Positions 44,348-58,200 of a stretch of 64,000 bases of DNA are shown here, piece by piece (position 1 is the first letter of the stretch; every line of letters starts with the position of its first letter). This stretch comes from Bostrychus sinensis (taxonomy: Eukaryota > Chordata > Actinopteri > Gobiiformes > Eleotridae): NCBI GenBank assembly GCA_020698575.1, contig CM036239.1, positions 52,854,263 through 52,918,262 on the forward strand, written 5' to 3'. Under the pieces are notes generated by a model. It saw only the letters and a list, made by a program, of their open reading frames with translations, was not told where the DNA came from and searched no databases. The position numbers and the translations under genes were made by a program.

Positions 44348-47300
44348 TCATCTGGGCGGGGGTCCTCTGCCCCTGGGCCCTGGGGCCTTGTTCACAGGGG
44401 CCCCTCTGTTGGGGTTGGATGATGCCAGGGCCACATCTTTCTGGAGGTTCACTCCTTTGCCGGCTTTGGTCTTGGTGGGCTTGGCCTCAGGTTCAGGCTC
44501 TGAGGAGGACATGAGAATCATGGACAATGCTGAAGATGGATGGTGATAAGACCAGGTTTGATTGGTTAAAGCTAAACAGCTTTTATTAAAATTGTCCTAT
44601 CAAATATGGCCACAGTAGATCATAGTCCCTTCTGATTTATGCAAAGATAAAATGCACCTTAAGGACTTTTTTATTCTGCTGTGTATGTTGTAGGAAGGTT
44701 AAACCAGAACTAAACTATGACTAAACCAGGTCTAAAACCAACACTAAACCAGGTCTAAACCAGGACTAAACCAGGAGTAAACGAGAACTAAACCAGGTCT
44801 AAACTTGGACAAAACCAAAACTAAACTAGGAGTAAATCAAAAGTAAACCAAGACTAAGCCCAGACCAGACTATGCCAGAACTAAACCAAGTCTAAACCAG
44901 GTCTAAAACCAAGACTAAAACAGGTCTAAACCAGGACTAAACCAGGACTAAACTGAGACAAAACAAAGACTAAACCAGGACTAAACCAGGTCTACACCAG
45001 AACAAAACCAGGACTAAATCAGGACTAAACCTGGTCTAAAAACCATGACTAAAGCAGGTCTAAAACCAGGACTAAACTAGGACTAAACCAGGCCTAAACC
45101 AGGACTCAACCAGGTGTAAAACCAGGCCTAAACCAGGACTCAACCAGGTGTAAAACCAGGACTAAACCAGGTTTAAACCTGGACTAAACCAGCAGTAAAC
45201 CAGGTCTAAAACCAGAACTAAACCAAGACTAAACCAGAACTAAACCAGGACTAAACCAGGACTAAAACCAGGACTAAAACCAGGACTAAACCAGGATTAA
45301 ACTAGGATTAAACTAGGGTAAAAACCAAGACTAAACCAGGTCTAAACCCAGAACAAAACCAGGACTAAACCAGGTCTAAAACCAGAACTAAACCAGAACT
45401 AAACTAGGATTAAACTAGGACTAAACTGGGATTAAACCAAGACTAAGCCAGGCGTAAACCAGGACAAAATCAGGTCTAAAACCAGAACTAAACCAAAGCT
45501 AAACTAGGATTAAACTAGGATTAAACTAGGACTAAACTGGGATTAAACCAAGACTAAGCCAGGCATAAACCAGGACAAAACCAGGTCTAAAACCAAGACT
45601 AAACCAGGTCTAAATCAGAACTAAACCAAGACTAAGGCAGGTCTAAAACCAGGACTAAACTAGGACTAAACCAGGCCTAAACCAGGACTCAACCAGGTGT
45701 AAAACCAGGCCTAAACCAGGACTCAACCAGGTGTAAAACCAGGACTAAACCAGGTTTAAACCTGGACTAAACCAGCAGTAAACCAGGTCTAAAACCAGAA
45801 CTAAACCAAGACTAAACCAGAACTAAACCAGGACTAAACCAGGACTAAAACCAGGACTAAAACCAGGACTAAACCAGGATTAAACTAGGATTAAACTAGG
45901 GTAAAAACCAAGACTAAACCAGGTCTAAACCCAGAACAAAACCAGGACTAAACCAGGTCTAAAACCAGAACTAAACCAGAACTAAACTAGGATTAAACTA
46001 GGACTAAACTGGGATTAAACCAAGACTAAGCCAGGCGTAAACCAGGACAAAATCAGGTCTAAAACCAGAACTAAACCAAAGCTAAACTAGGATTAAACTA
46101 GGATTAAACTAGGACTAAACTGGGATTAAACCAAGACTAAGCCAGGCATAAACCAGGACAAAACCAGGTCTAAAACCAAGACTAAACCAGGTCTAAATCA
46201 GAACTAAACCAAGACTAAGCCAGGTCTAAAACCGGGACCAAACCAAGAATACACTAGGACTAAACCAGGACTAAAACAGAATTAAAACCAGGTCTAAACC
46301 AGGACTAAACCAGGTCTAAACCAGGACTAAACCAGGTCTAAACCAGGACTAAACTAGGATTAAAACCAGGACTAAACTAGGACTAAAACCAGGACAAAAC
46401 CAGGACTAAATCAGGTCTAAACCAGGACTAAACTAGGACAAAACCAGGACTCAACTAGGACTAAAACCAGGACAAAACTAGAATTAAACCAGCTCTAAAT
46501 AAGGACTAAAGGTAAAAAAAAAACAGGACAAAACCAGGTCTAAAACCAGGAGCAAACCAGGTCTAAATCAAAACTAAACCAAGACTAAACCATGTCTAAA
46601 ACCGGGACTAAACCAAGAATATACTAGGACTAAACCAGGACTAAAACAGAATTAAAACCAGGTCTGAACCAGAACTAAACCAGGTCTAAACAAGGACTAA
46701 ACCAGGTCTAAAACCAGAACTACATCAGATCTAAAACCAGGATTAAACCAAGACTAAAGCAAAACTAAACCAGGCCTTGACCAGGACTAAATCAGGTCTA
46801 AAACCAGAACTAAACCAGAACTAAACCAGGTCTAAATTAGGATAAAACCAGGTTTAAAACCAGGACTAAACCAGGTCTAAACCAGGACTAAACCCAGGAC
46901 TAAATCAGGCCTATAACCAGAACAATACCAGGACTAAACCAGGTCTAAAACTGGGACTAAACTAGGACTAAATGTGAACTAAACCAGGACCAGGGACTAA
47001 ACCAGAACTACACCAGGTCTGAAAGCAGGACTAAACCAGGTCTAAACCATGGCTAAACCAGGTCTAAAACCAGGACTAAACCAGGGCTATACCATGTCTA
47101 AAACCAGTTCTAAACCAGGACTAAACCAAGACTAAACCAGGCCTAAACCAGGTCTAAACCAGAATTAAAACCAGAACTACACCAGGTCGAAACCCAGGAC
47201 TAAAACAGTTCTGAACTAGGGCTAAACCAGGTCTAAAACCAGAACTAAACCAGGACTAAACAAAGACTAAACCAGGTCTAAACCAGAATTAAAACCAGAA

Positions 47301-50300
47301 CTACACCAGGTCGAAACCCAGGACTAAAACAGTTCTGAACTAGGGCTAAACCAGGTCTAAAACCAGAACTAAACCAGGAACAAACCAGGTCTAAACCAGG
47401 ACTAAATCAGGACTAAACCAGGTCTGAAACCAGGACTAAACCAAGACCAAACCAGGCCTAAACCAGATCTAAACCAGGACCAAGCTAAAACTAAACCAGG
47501 ACTAAGCTAGGTCCAAGTGAAGTGCAAACCAAGTCAAACCAGCACTAAACCAAAACTAAACCAGGACTAACCCAGGTCCAAACCAGGACTAAGCCGGGCC
47601 AAAAAACAGGAGAAAATCAGGTCCTGGGGGTACACAGAATGAAAATGGTTGGGAACCACTGTCTTAAGGCCCCCTGACAAAACTCCTCCATGCCTGTGGA
47701 GGGATGGACTGACCTGGTTCTGGTTCTGGAGGGGGCGCTGGAGGGGCCAGGGACTTGTTGGGCAGCAGGTCCTGCAGGTCCTTCATCACCTGGTTAGTGC
47801 TGTTGGTGTTGTTCCGCCTGTTTTTCTCCTCATCTCGAGCCTGAGGAAAGAAAACACAACACAAACACACACATGAATGAATGAATGAATGAATGAATCA
47901 AGCCAAACAACGCCACCCCAGGAGTTTCGCTTAGAGAATCTAAATACAGGTAAGGCACACAGGTACGTTCAACTGAAATGACAGCGACATTGAATTAATT
48001 TACATCCCATTTAGTAATATATATATATCTGACTGCATCTGACGTCAGGTGTGAAAGGTCAGGTGGAGGGGGCGAACACGGGAAAGTAGCACCCTTTATA
48101 TAGGGTAGTTTGTGAGGTCGACACAAACACCATATTACTACATTTAGTTGGGGCGTGGTCTGGTGTGGGACATTGGGAAAAACTGTTACCCACTTGGAAA
48201 CACTGGGCCTCATTCATGATTGTTCTCCTAGAAAAGTTTCCTAAGTACCCCTTCTAAGAACTGCTTAAGAGAACTGTACGTTGCATTCATGACACGTTCG
48301 CAAGCTCCCAGATTCTTCTCAGTGGAGCACTTAACTCCAGGGACTCCAAGACCACTTTGAACTAAAACCAGGATTTGTGGCAATATTTTTGCAAAAATTT
48401 AAGAGGAGAATATAATTATATAATATCAAATGCACTAGAATACAGAAAATTACATATATTTTCTTCAAAATTTCCTGGTGGAGGACCCCCAGACTCCCCA
48501 TGACAAATGCATATCCTTTATTTGTAGTTATGAGGAAGGGTCAAGGAGGGGGGCAGGCTGTTTGTCAGGGTCCAAATGTCCAAAAACACAAAGACACAGT
48601 CAGTGGAAGCATATTTTAATCACCAACTCACTGAAGTTAACAAAGTCTTTCATCCTTTTGGTCGTGTATTTTATGAGACGCGTAAAAAAGCGTGGGACGG
48701 GCTTTCAGACAATCAGACTGAAATTAATATTTTTTGTTTCATTGGGGGACTAATAAAATTCTAAAACTGCTGAATTTCCATGCTTAAGGGTCCTCATACC
48801 TGTTCTTAGATTTGTTCTTCCAGAAGAACATTTTTCAGTTAAGAAAAAATTGATGAATGCCAAAAATCCTCCTTAGAAGGCCTGGGGTACAAATTTGCTC
48901 ATAAGAAGGGTTCATGAATGAGGCCCACAGACTTGATAAATGGATTGTTTGCAAATTAATCTTAAAACATGCCCAACATAAAGTCCTTAAAGGTGTTATG
49001 GCATGAAAAAGAATGGTACATTAGAAGATTAAATGAGTTGTTGTCCTTATGTCAAAAGGCTGAAAGAACAATCCAACTGAATGGCCCGATGTGACATCTC
49101 CAGATCGGCACAGAGACACCAGGGGGAGATACAGGACACTTCATTCAGCCCACAACAACTCATTTAACCATCACCAAGACTCCAAAACTGTTTATTTAAG
49201 GTAAAAAATGATTGAGTTATTTTTAAAGCATTCCATAAAGACTAGTTTGAGCTCATACACCTGAGCTAAAGAGCCACACTAACACCGTGTGACAGCAGTC
49301 TGTTAAAGTCCAATCATGATTTAATCAAGTCTCAACAAATCATCCCCCTTAGAATTACACCTATCTGCATTCTGAGTAGTTTTGAGATATTTAGGTTTAA
49401 AGTTTTGACCATAAAATTAGCAAAACTGATATGAAGGACAAATTTCTTTAATGCATGGCATTTAAAGGCACCCTAAAGGGCTTGTGAATATAGCCTACAG
49501 TTTCAAAATCTTTGAAACTTTTGAAATGAGACTTTTGTAAACTAGTCATTCGCAGATAGAACCTTCCAATTCTGACAACCTAAAATTCAGTTGGAATTAT
49601 AACGTTCTATCTTACAAAATATACAAGAATCAATAAGTTATATGTATATAAACTATAAACTATGTATATATATGTTTATAACCGTTTTAAGTAAAAAAGA
49701 AATACACCTTGACAATACTTAACAATTTGTTGCAATTGGCCTGTATTTTAAAGTTTAACACGTTATACTTTTTATACTTTGTTTATACTTTTCCAATGTA
49801 TAAATAATAGATAGGCTACAGAGGCTAGGATATACTCCACTTACACTTGCTTATACTCCCCATTTTTCATATTTTCAGCTCTTATTCTCCAGACCTCCAG
49901 ACCTATAAAACTAACTAGCCTTTTGTGTCTGTTCTAATGTTGCTCCTGAGCTAATTTTTCCCCTCATAGCTACATTTCTTTACAGTGTGCCTACTGTGTC
50001 ACTTTCTCTTTCTTTGTAAATTTATAATTTTGAATTTTATTTCTACAGATTAACATTATATTCTCTTCTTTCTTTATTTCTCTCTCCTACACGTTATAAT
50101 TTCTAGTAAAGAAAAAGCACTTGAACTAAATGAGCATTTTGGAAATGTCTGTACACTATAAGACATTTTGGAGTTTAGCATTAAAATACAAAAAAAAAAA
50201 AAAAAGACACAACTTCTGTATAAACCTTCAGAGGTTTCACAGTAGGCCCTACGTTACACTGCTGACAGAAATTTTGAAACCATCCATTTATAGGTATAAC

Positions 50301-53300
50301 ATGATCATAATGGGGCTGCTACAAATACTGTAAACTCTCTTTGTTACTGCCAAAAGATGTATGATGAACATGATACAAGAGCATACAACAATATTTACCA
50401 TCTGCATCTTCTTCTTGAGCTCCATGTTGGAGTTCTTGTAGGCCTCAGACACTGAGTTCAGGTAGTAGATAGCCAGACTGGGAGGTAACAGACAGATGTC
50501 TTAGCTTCCATTCGTGAGACATTTGAAATATTTTATGTTTTCACCACAAAGTTGATCATATTCATAAAAAGGATGACACCTTTACCAACATGTATTTCTA
50601 GATTACCAACAAAAATGTTTAAAGGCCATGGCATTTGCCCTTCAGCCTTAGTTAAGGGGCAAAAGCAATAGTGAAAAAGCAAACTGATCTGACATCACTC
50701 ACACCATGAGCAGTACGGCCGGGATGATGAGGCCGGGGTTGGCTGCGTAGCTGAACAGAGTCCCCATGAAGGGTGGCAGGTCCAGGTCGATGGTCTCCAT
50801 GATGACGTCGAACATCTTCTCTTTACCACTGCGCACACACACACACATTCACAAATCATGGGCTAGATTAAATACTTCTTCTCATCTCTCACTACAATTG
50901 CAAGTGCAGTAGAAACAATTTTACTGCTAAAACAAGTGGTGTTACGAGTCCCACACTAGCTATAGAAGCATCACTTTATAATGCCTAAAGAGACGTGACA
51001 GTGGGTTGATGCTGCCACCCCTCGGCCCACACATAAACAGTCTCATACAACAGTCTTCTCTATCTGCTGTATGACTTTCTGTGGTTCTTCCTGAGGTGTC
51101 TCTTTTCCCCTGGGATTTGTTCTTCCAGAAGCACATTTTCCAGTTAAGAAAAAAGGGTAAATACCATAAAGCTTCTGTGTGAATGAAAGAAAATACTACT
51201 CCAGGTTTGTTTTTGAGGAGGAAACATGCTCAAACAAGTTGATTTAGCAGAATAGGGGACCTTTAACTGATTAATAATAAAAATCAATGTATTTAGTGGC
51301 TAATAATTAAATAGCCTATTGACATTAAAAATAATGTAAAACAACCATTATAAAAGTAGTATACTGTCTTGTCTAACCTGAAGGGCCCGCAGTCGAAGGA
51401 GGGGGGCATGGTCATGATGGTGTAGACCACAGGCAGCAAACTGAGGAACAGGATGAGCAGCAGCAGGCCCATGTAGAAGTTGTTGGACTTGGAGGCCTTG
51501 AAAACCCTCTCGTGGGGGACGTTGGTGGCCATGACGGCCCAGCACTGATAGTACATGGAGGTGAGGAGGCGTAGCACGTTGATGCCCACCAAACCCGGGG
51601 CAAAAAAGGCACCCATCCTGCCTCAGCGGAAGACAAATGAGACCAAAGAATGATGAGTACAGCTGGGGGGGGAATTCTAGTAATACTACAAGTGACCATC
51701 AGAAGTGCTTACTAACTTATGCGCACTAGAAAATCATACAAAAGCAAGTCTTAGCTTAAATGCCATTAAAAATCAAATAATCTAAAATGTATAAGGTAGA
51801 TACTGTATGTTAGAAAAAGTGAGAGCTTGTGAACTGGGAGGTGAGTAGAACACAATTTGAGAAATTTTACCCCACACCCTCTGCCTTTTGGACAAAGGTG
51901 AAAAGTAACTAGATTTCTGAATACCTTGCATTTTGATGCATATACCTTCGTAGAACCATACTTAATCACTGAAGAAATGCACAACTAAAGTGGCTTTATT
52001 AATTATACCACAGAAAATGATAAATTGTATTGCAGTTGCTCTGGATAACCACAGATACTACGGGGTCAGCCCTATGTTCCTATATTTGAGAATTAGGCTC
52101 TATGTTCCAACAACCCCCTGTTCCCTCATTTCTAAGATTTAGGGATAAGGTAGAGTTAGGAGTTTGGGATTAGGAGTTAGGGGTTTAGGGTTAAACATGC
52201 TAAAACTAGATACAAGCACAGAAGTTTATCAATCTGAAGGGGTCCTCCCATTGAAAACATTTGTAATGGGGCAGGACTTTCAGTAGAATATGAAGACTGA
52301 ATATGGTGACTGGATGAAGCACCAGCTACTTAGCAAAACAACAACCCAGCACAATAGTAAAACAACATTACAAAATCTTTGTTAGACTTTTTTTTTAAGG
52401 TATAGTAGCATATGTTACATTTTTATTGAGGGGACTTAAACCAGGCTTGCTCAAAAACTGTGCTTCCCAAATGTGTGCAATATGTGCATTGTGCCACCAG
52501 AGGGAGCAATACCCTGGACCATGTCTACTGTAACATCAAGCAAGCATATAGAACCATACCCCTTCCACACTTGGGACTATCAGATTATATCTCACTACTG
52601 CTCTTCCCTGCATACACTCCTGTCTGGAGAAAAATCAGACCCACCACCAAGGCTATTAAAACCTGGTCACAAGGAGCTACTGCTGAGCTACAGGACTGTT
52701 TTGCCCATACAAATTGGGACATTTTTGAACATCAACTCCTGGAGGATTACACAGAGACTGTACATTTTTACATAAAAACCTGCACTGATAATGTGACAGT
52801 AAATAAGAACTTCAAGGTCTATCCAAACCAAAAACCATGGATGACCAAAGAAGTATGGGACCTGTTGATGACCCAAAACACAACTTTCAAAGCAGGGGAC
52901 AGTGTCCTGTCAAGAGCTGAGGAGGGGCATTAAGGCTGCAAAGGCAGATTACAAGAGAAAAGTGGAGGATCACCTGCTCAGAACAACTCACAGCAGGTCT
53001 GGTAGGGCATAACTTCAAAGGAGTTACATCTGATTCAGTCGACTATATTTCTGCCTTCAATGCAATAATCACAAACATCTTGGTTGAGATATTGCATGCC
53101 CTGGACTTCCCTTCTTCTACCTGTGACTGGATAAAACAGACTGCCCACAAACCACAAGACAAACCACATTGAGCATGGGCTCCCCCCAGGGCTGTGTGCT
53201 CACCCCTCTCCTGTACACCCTGCATACTTATGACTGTACACCTGCTCCCTCCTCAAACACCATCATAAAATTTGCAAACAACACTACAGTTATTGAGCTT

Positions 53301-55179
53301 ATTACAGGTGGAGACAAATCATTCTACAGGGATGAAATCCAGAGGCTGTAAAACCCTTAGGTTGAACGCATCCAAAACTAAGGAAATGGTGATTGATTTT
53401 ATTGAAAAAGAGGACTGAAGTCATCTCCTCATCACATCAGTGGCACGTGTGTGGAGAGAGTCCACACCTTCAAGTTCCTTGGCACCTACATCTCAGAGGG
53501 TCTTTCCTGGACAGAGAATGTTAAATTACTGGTTAAGAAGGCCCAACAGTATTTGCACTTCCTGAGACAGCTCCATTAAAACCATCTTGAGCAAAAGCTA
53601 CTGGTGTCCTTCTACCACACCACGAGTCTGTCCTGACATACTGTATCACTGTGTGGTACTCCAGTCACTCTGCTGCTGACAGGAAAGCACTAAAGAGGGT
53701 CATCAGGTCAGCAGAGAAGACCATGGGCTGCTTACTGGCCTTCCCCCAGGACCTCTACAGCTCTCTATGTCTCTTCAAAGTGCAGAAGATCCTAAAGGAT
53801 TGTCATCATCCTGCCCGACATCTGTTTAATCTGTTGCCCACTGGGAGACACTACAGGAGTATCAAGGCCAGGACTAACCGACTGAAAAACTTTTTTTTTT
53901 TCCCGTGGGCTATCAGAACTACTAATATGAAGTAACTTTTTATTGATATCAGTGTGTATACTGTGTGTGTTTATGAATGTAAATTGAATGCCTAAGCACT
54001 TTACAGTCAGCACTTTTAATTTTGTTGTACTGTTTTGTCTGTACAATGACAATAAGTCTATTCTGTTCTATTCTATTCTATTTTTCACAGTCGAAATGTT
54101 GTTAACAAGCGTGGCTGGCGGCAGTATTGCCCATTCAATCAAAACTGTTTGACATCCCCTTGTAACTCCTGGTTGGGAGGGGAGCATACAGACCGCCCCC
54201 TACAGAGGGAGAGGTGGCCGAGGCACAGCATGTATCATTACTTTTCTCTACAAGCAGCAGGTGCTGCGTGAGCTCGTCTGCATTCTTCCTTTCACTCTGT
54301 GGCTTTGTGTCACCACTGTCACGTGACCCTGCACACAGCAGCAAGCGGCAAACTATACTGTCTGCTCTGTTTGAGCAAACGTGCCTAAAGATTATGAATT
54401 AAAGAATTTATTACTAATTTATTAATATTACTAATTAGGGCTGGGCAAGCATTAACGTATTAATCAGCCTAATTAACGCAAACGGAGGCAACACTGAGTG
54501 TTTTCAGATTGTATCAATTATGTTTTGCTGAAAAATGACTAAAAAAGAGAGAGATTTTGTTCACATAACTTTATACTACTCATAATGGAGACAGAAGAGA
54601 GCAGGAGCAGGACAGAGGGAGGAGAGACTTTTGAATAGAAAAAATAAGTTCAGGTTAAAAAAAAACATAAATAGTACATTTCTATTTTAAACAGAGGCAT
54701 TTCTTGAAAATGTAGGTCTGTCTCCTGTATGCTGGTGGTCTTTATCTGCAAAACAATAAACAGCCACAAAAAACATCCAGTGTACTTCCTGTGATGTTCC
54801 CAAGCCCAGATAAATTGGTGGGAGGGTGTACTGTATCTATTTGTAGCAACCTTTATATTTACCCACCTACATTTTCAGGCAGCCCACCCAAGTCCAGCGG
54901 GCTGGAACCGAGCCTGTTAACAAGTATCGCAAAAATGCTTCTTGCTGTTGGAAACCCTAAAACCTGCCCACTTACATCAGTACTGCCACACTATTGGACA
55001 CAACACCACCGGTGGAACCCAAACAAATCAACAAGAGTCTGAAAAGAGAGATTTTAGTGATTCTCACAACAGCCCAGCTTGCTGTGCAAAATAATAAACA
55101 TGCACTAGTTACTGGAAAATAATCTCAGAGATGTGGGAACACTGAGCTGTAAGGACATAGAGAGGTGGGAACATTCATT

Positions 55180-55218
<39 letters not shown>

Positions 55219-58200
55219 TTTTCTGACTACTACTTGTCTCCATGGGATCTCATTGCTCTATAAATCAACTCAAAATGAGTAATGACCATCATTGACAGCT
55301 CACTTAACTTTGAGGCTGTGTGCAGGAAGGGGCACCAGTGCCTCTTCTGCCTCCGAAAACTGTCTCACTTTCACATTGGCTGAGCCATGCTCACTATTTT
55401 TTATCCTGCTTTTATCAAGTCTGTTTTAACCTTTTCTTTAGTGACATGGTTCAGCAATCTGACTCTGAAGGACAAGAACAGACTGAATCAGATCATTAAG
55501 AGGTCCACCAGGCTGACTGGGGAACCACAGCTGAATATTGAATCCCTGTATGCCAGGCAGCTACAGCGGATAGCCCATAATATAGACAGCTGGATGTCCC
55601 ATCCTCTTTCTGAAGAGTTTCACCCCTCGGGTCGAAGGTTTCAGGTGCCCAGGTGTAGGACTAAGCATTACAGAAATAGCTTTGTCCCATCCTCAATTGT
55701 GGTTCTTAACAAATCATAGCTCCATAGCTCCTTTGCACATATTTATATTTAACAATGTTTTAAGTGCAGTTTTATCTTATTTTAATTTTTATCTCTGTGG
55801 GCTGATCTTATTTATTCATACATCATCAGTGAGTTATGTTTTTTTTTTTTAAGCATCTTGTGGGTACCTGTCTGTCTGTCATTGCATTCTCTCTGTGGAA
55901 CAACTGTCTTGTTATTGTGATTGTGCGATTGTTTTATTGTGTTTGGACACTATTCTCTGTTTTTTTTTTCTGTTTTTTTTTTCTGCAAAACAAATCTACC
56001 TACGTGTACAAATAAAGTCAACTGAACTGAACTGAACTGTAAATACGAAGCTGGAAAGGAACTGCATAATTCTACAAACTCACTGAAAGATAGATAGATT
56101 TGAAAAAGAAAACATATATTTGAGTATTTGAGTTAATGCTACACAATAGTAATAGGGGTAATAACTGCAGTAGTGTGTAATAGCCGCAGTATAGGAGTAG
56201 TAGCAATTGTTTTTGTTGTTGTTTTGTAGCAGTGGCAGTGGTACTAGCTAGTATTTGTTTACTTTTACCTACAGTGAAGCCCGAAATTATTCATACCCCT
56301 GGCAAATTCTGACTTTTATTCAACCAGCAAATGACACAGGCTTCTCTCAAAAGATAAGATGATGTACAAGAAGTATCATTGTGGAAAAAAATATTTCTCA
56401 GCTTTTTTTCTTCATATTTGAACAAAAAGTGGCATGTCCAAAATTATGCATAACCTTTGCAAACTGTCACAGTCTATGGGAAAATCCAAAGTTCTATACC
56501 ATTCCAAATAGTCCATGCTCTTCTAAAGCATCCTAATTACCATGATTGATTGGAAATAGCTGTTTTAATCAACACAGCAGGTGAAAAACAGAAGCTCTCT
56601 GCTGTTGGTTTGTGGACAGTCATGGCTAAGACAAAGGAGCTCTCTGAGGACCTGCGGCTGCGCATTGTGGCTGCTCACAAGTCAGGAAAGGGCTATAAGA
56701 CCATATCAAAATGTTTTGAGGATCCAGTGGCTACAGTGCAAAGTATTATTAAAAAATACAAGATGTTCTGCACTGTGACAAATCTCAGAGGATGTGGTCA
56801 GAAGCCAAAAGTGAGACCTCTGCTGGCCAGGAGAAAAGTGAGAGAGGTAAAAAACAATCCAGGGATCACTACCAAGGCCATCCTGATGAATCTGGGCTCT
56901 GCTGGTGGCAACATCTCAAGGCAGACACTGCACACCGCTGGGTTCCACGAGCGCAGACCAAGTAGGACACCACTTCTCCAGATAAGGCACAAAAAAGCCC
57001 GCTTGGCCTTTGCAAATGCTCATCTGGACAAAGGAGAAGACTTCTGGTCTTCTGTTTCATGGTCAGATGAAACAAAAATTGAATTGTTTGGCCACAATGA
57101 TGTATCCTTCATTTGGCGTAAAAAAGGAGAAGCCTTCAACCCTAAGAACACCATCCCCACTGTCAAACCTGGTGGTGGGAACCTAATGTTTTGGGGGTGT
57201 TTTTCAGCTGGAGGACCAGGGAACCTAATCACAGTAAATGGCACCATGAAAAAGGAGCAATACATCAAAATTCTCAACTACAACATCAGGCAGTCTGCAG
57301 AGAAACTTGGCCTTGGGCACCAGTGGACATTTCAGCACGACAACCCAAAACACACAGCAAAAGTGGTGAAGAAATGGCTAGCAGACAAAAATATTAACAT
57401 TTTGCAGTGGCCCAGCCAGAGTCCTGACTTGAATCTAACTGAGAATCTGTGGAGGGAGCTACAGATCAGGGTGATGGCAAAGAGACCCTCAGCCTGAAAG
57501 AGTTGGAGCTCATTGCTAAAGATCAATGGGCAAAAATACCAAGGAGACATGCAAAAAGCTGGTCAGCAATAATAGGAAGTGTTTGATTGCTATTGATTAT
57601 TGAGAAGGGTATGAATAATTTTGGACATGCCACTTTTTGTTCAAATGTAAATAAAAGCTGAGAAATATTTTTTCCACAACGATATCTTTTGTACATCGTC
57701 TTATTATCTTTTGGGAGAAGCCTGTATCATTTCTGGTTAAAAAAAAAAAAAACTTGCTGGCTGTATAAAAGTAACTTTAAGTCAGAATTTGCCAGGGGTA
57801 TGAATAATTTCTGGGTTCACTGTAAGTAACAAAGGGTCACAAGCTAGGTCACAAGGGTACTCTTTGTGCTGTAATAAATAGAGAGATCAGGGAGGGCATC
57901 TGGTGTAAAACCTATACCTATTTGTTGTTTATGGTGAACTCAAAAGGTAAAAGTTGGAAGAAAACCAAATGGATTTTGAGTTTCTCCTCCACCTCTGAGC
58001 AAATAAGACACAGTTGTACATGTAAGGTTAGTATTTCATGAGTCTGTTTGTGGTCAAAGTTCTGTCAGACAAGTCAGCTCTAAAATGTGATAAACGAATG
58101 CTTTCACACCGCTGTATCATGTGACCAGGGATCATTAATGACTGTTAGGTAATGCCTGTCTAATACGCATCTGCCACAGCCACTTCAGTGCAACCCGACC

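Noticed and set aside
52140..52200. Telomere-like 'ttaggg' patch
   Set aside because: Only a few degenerate units (gattaggagttaggggtttaggg); too short and irregular for an interstitial telomere.
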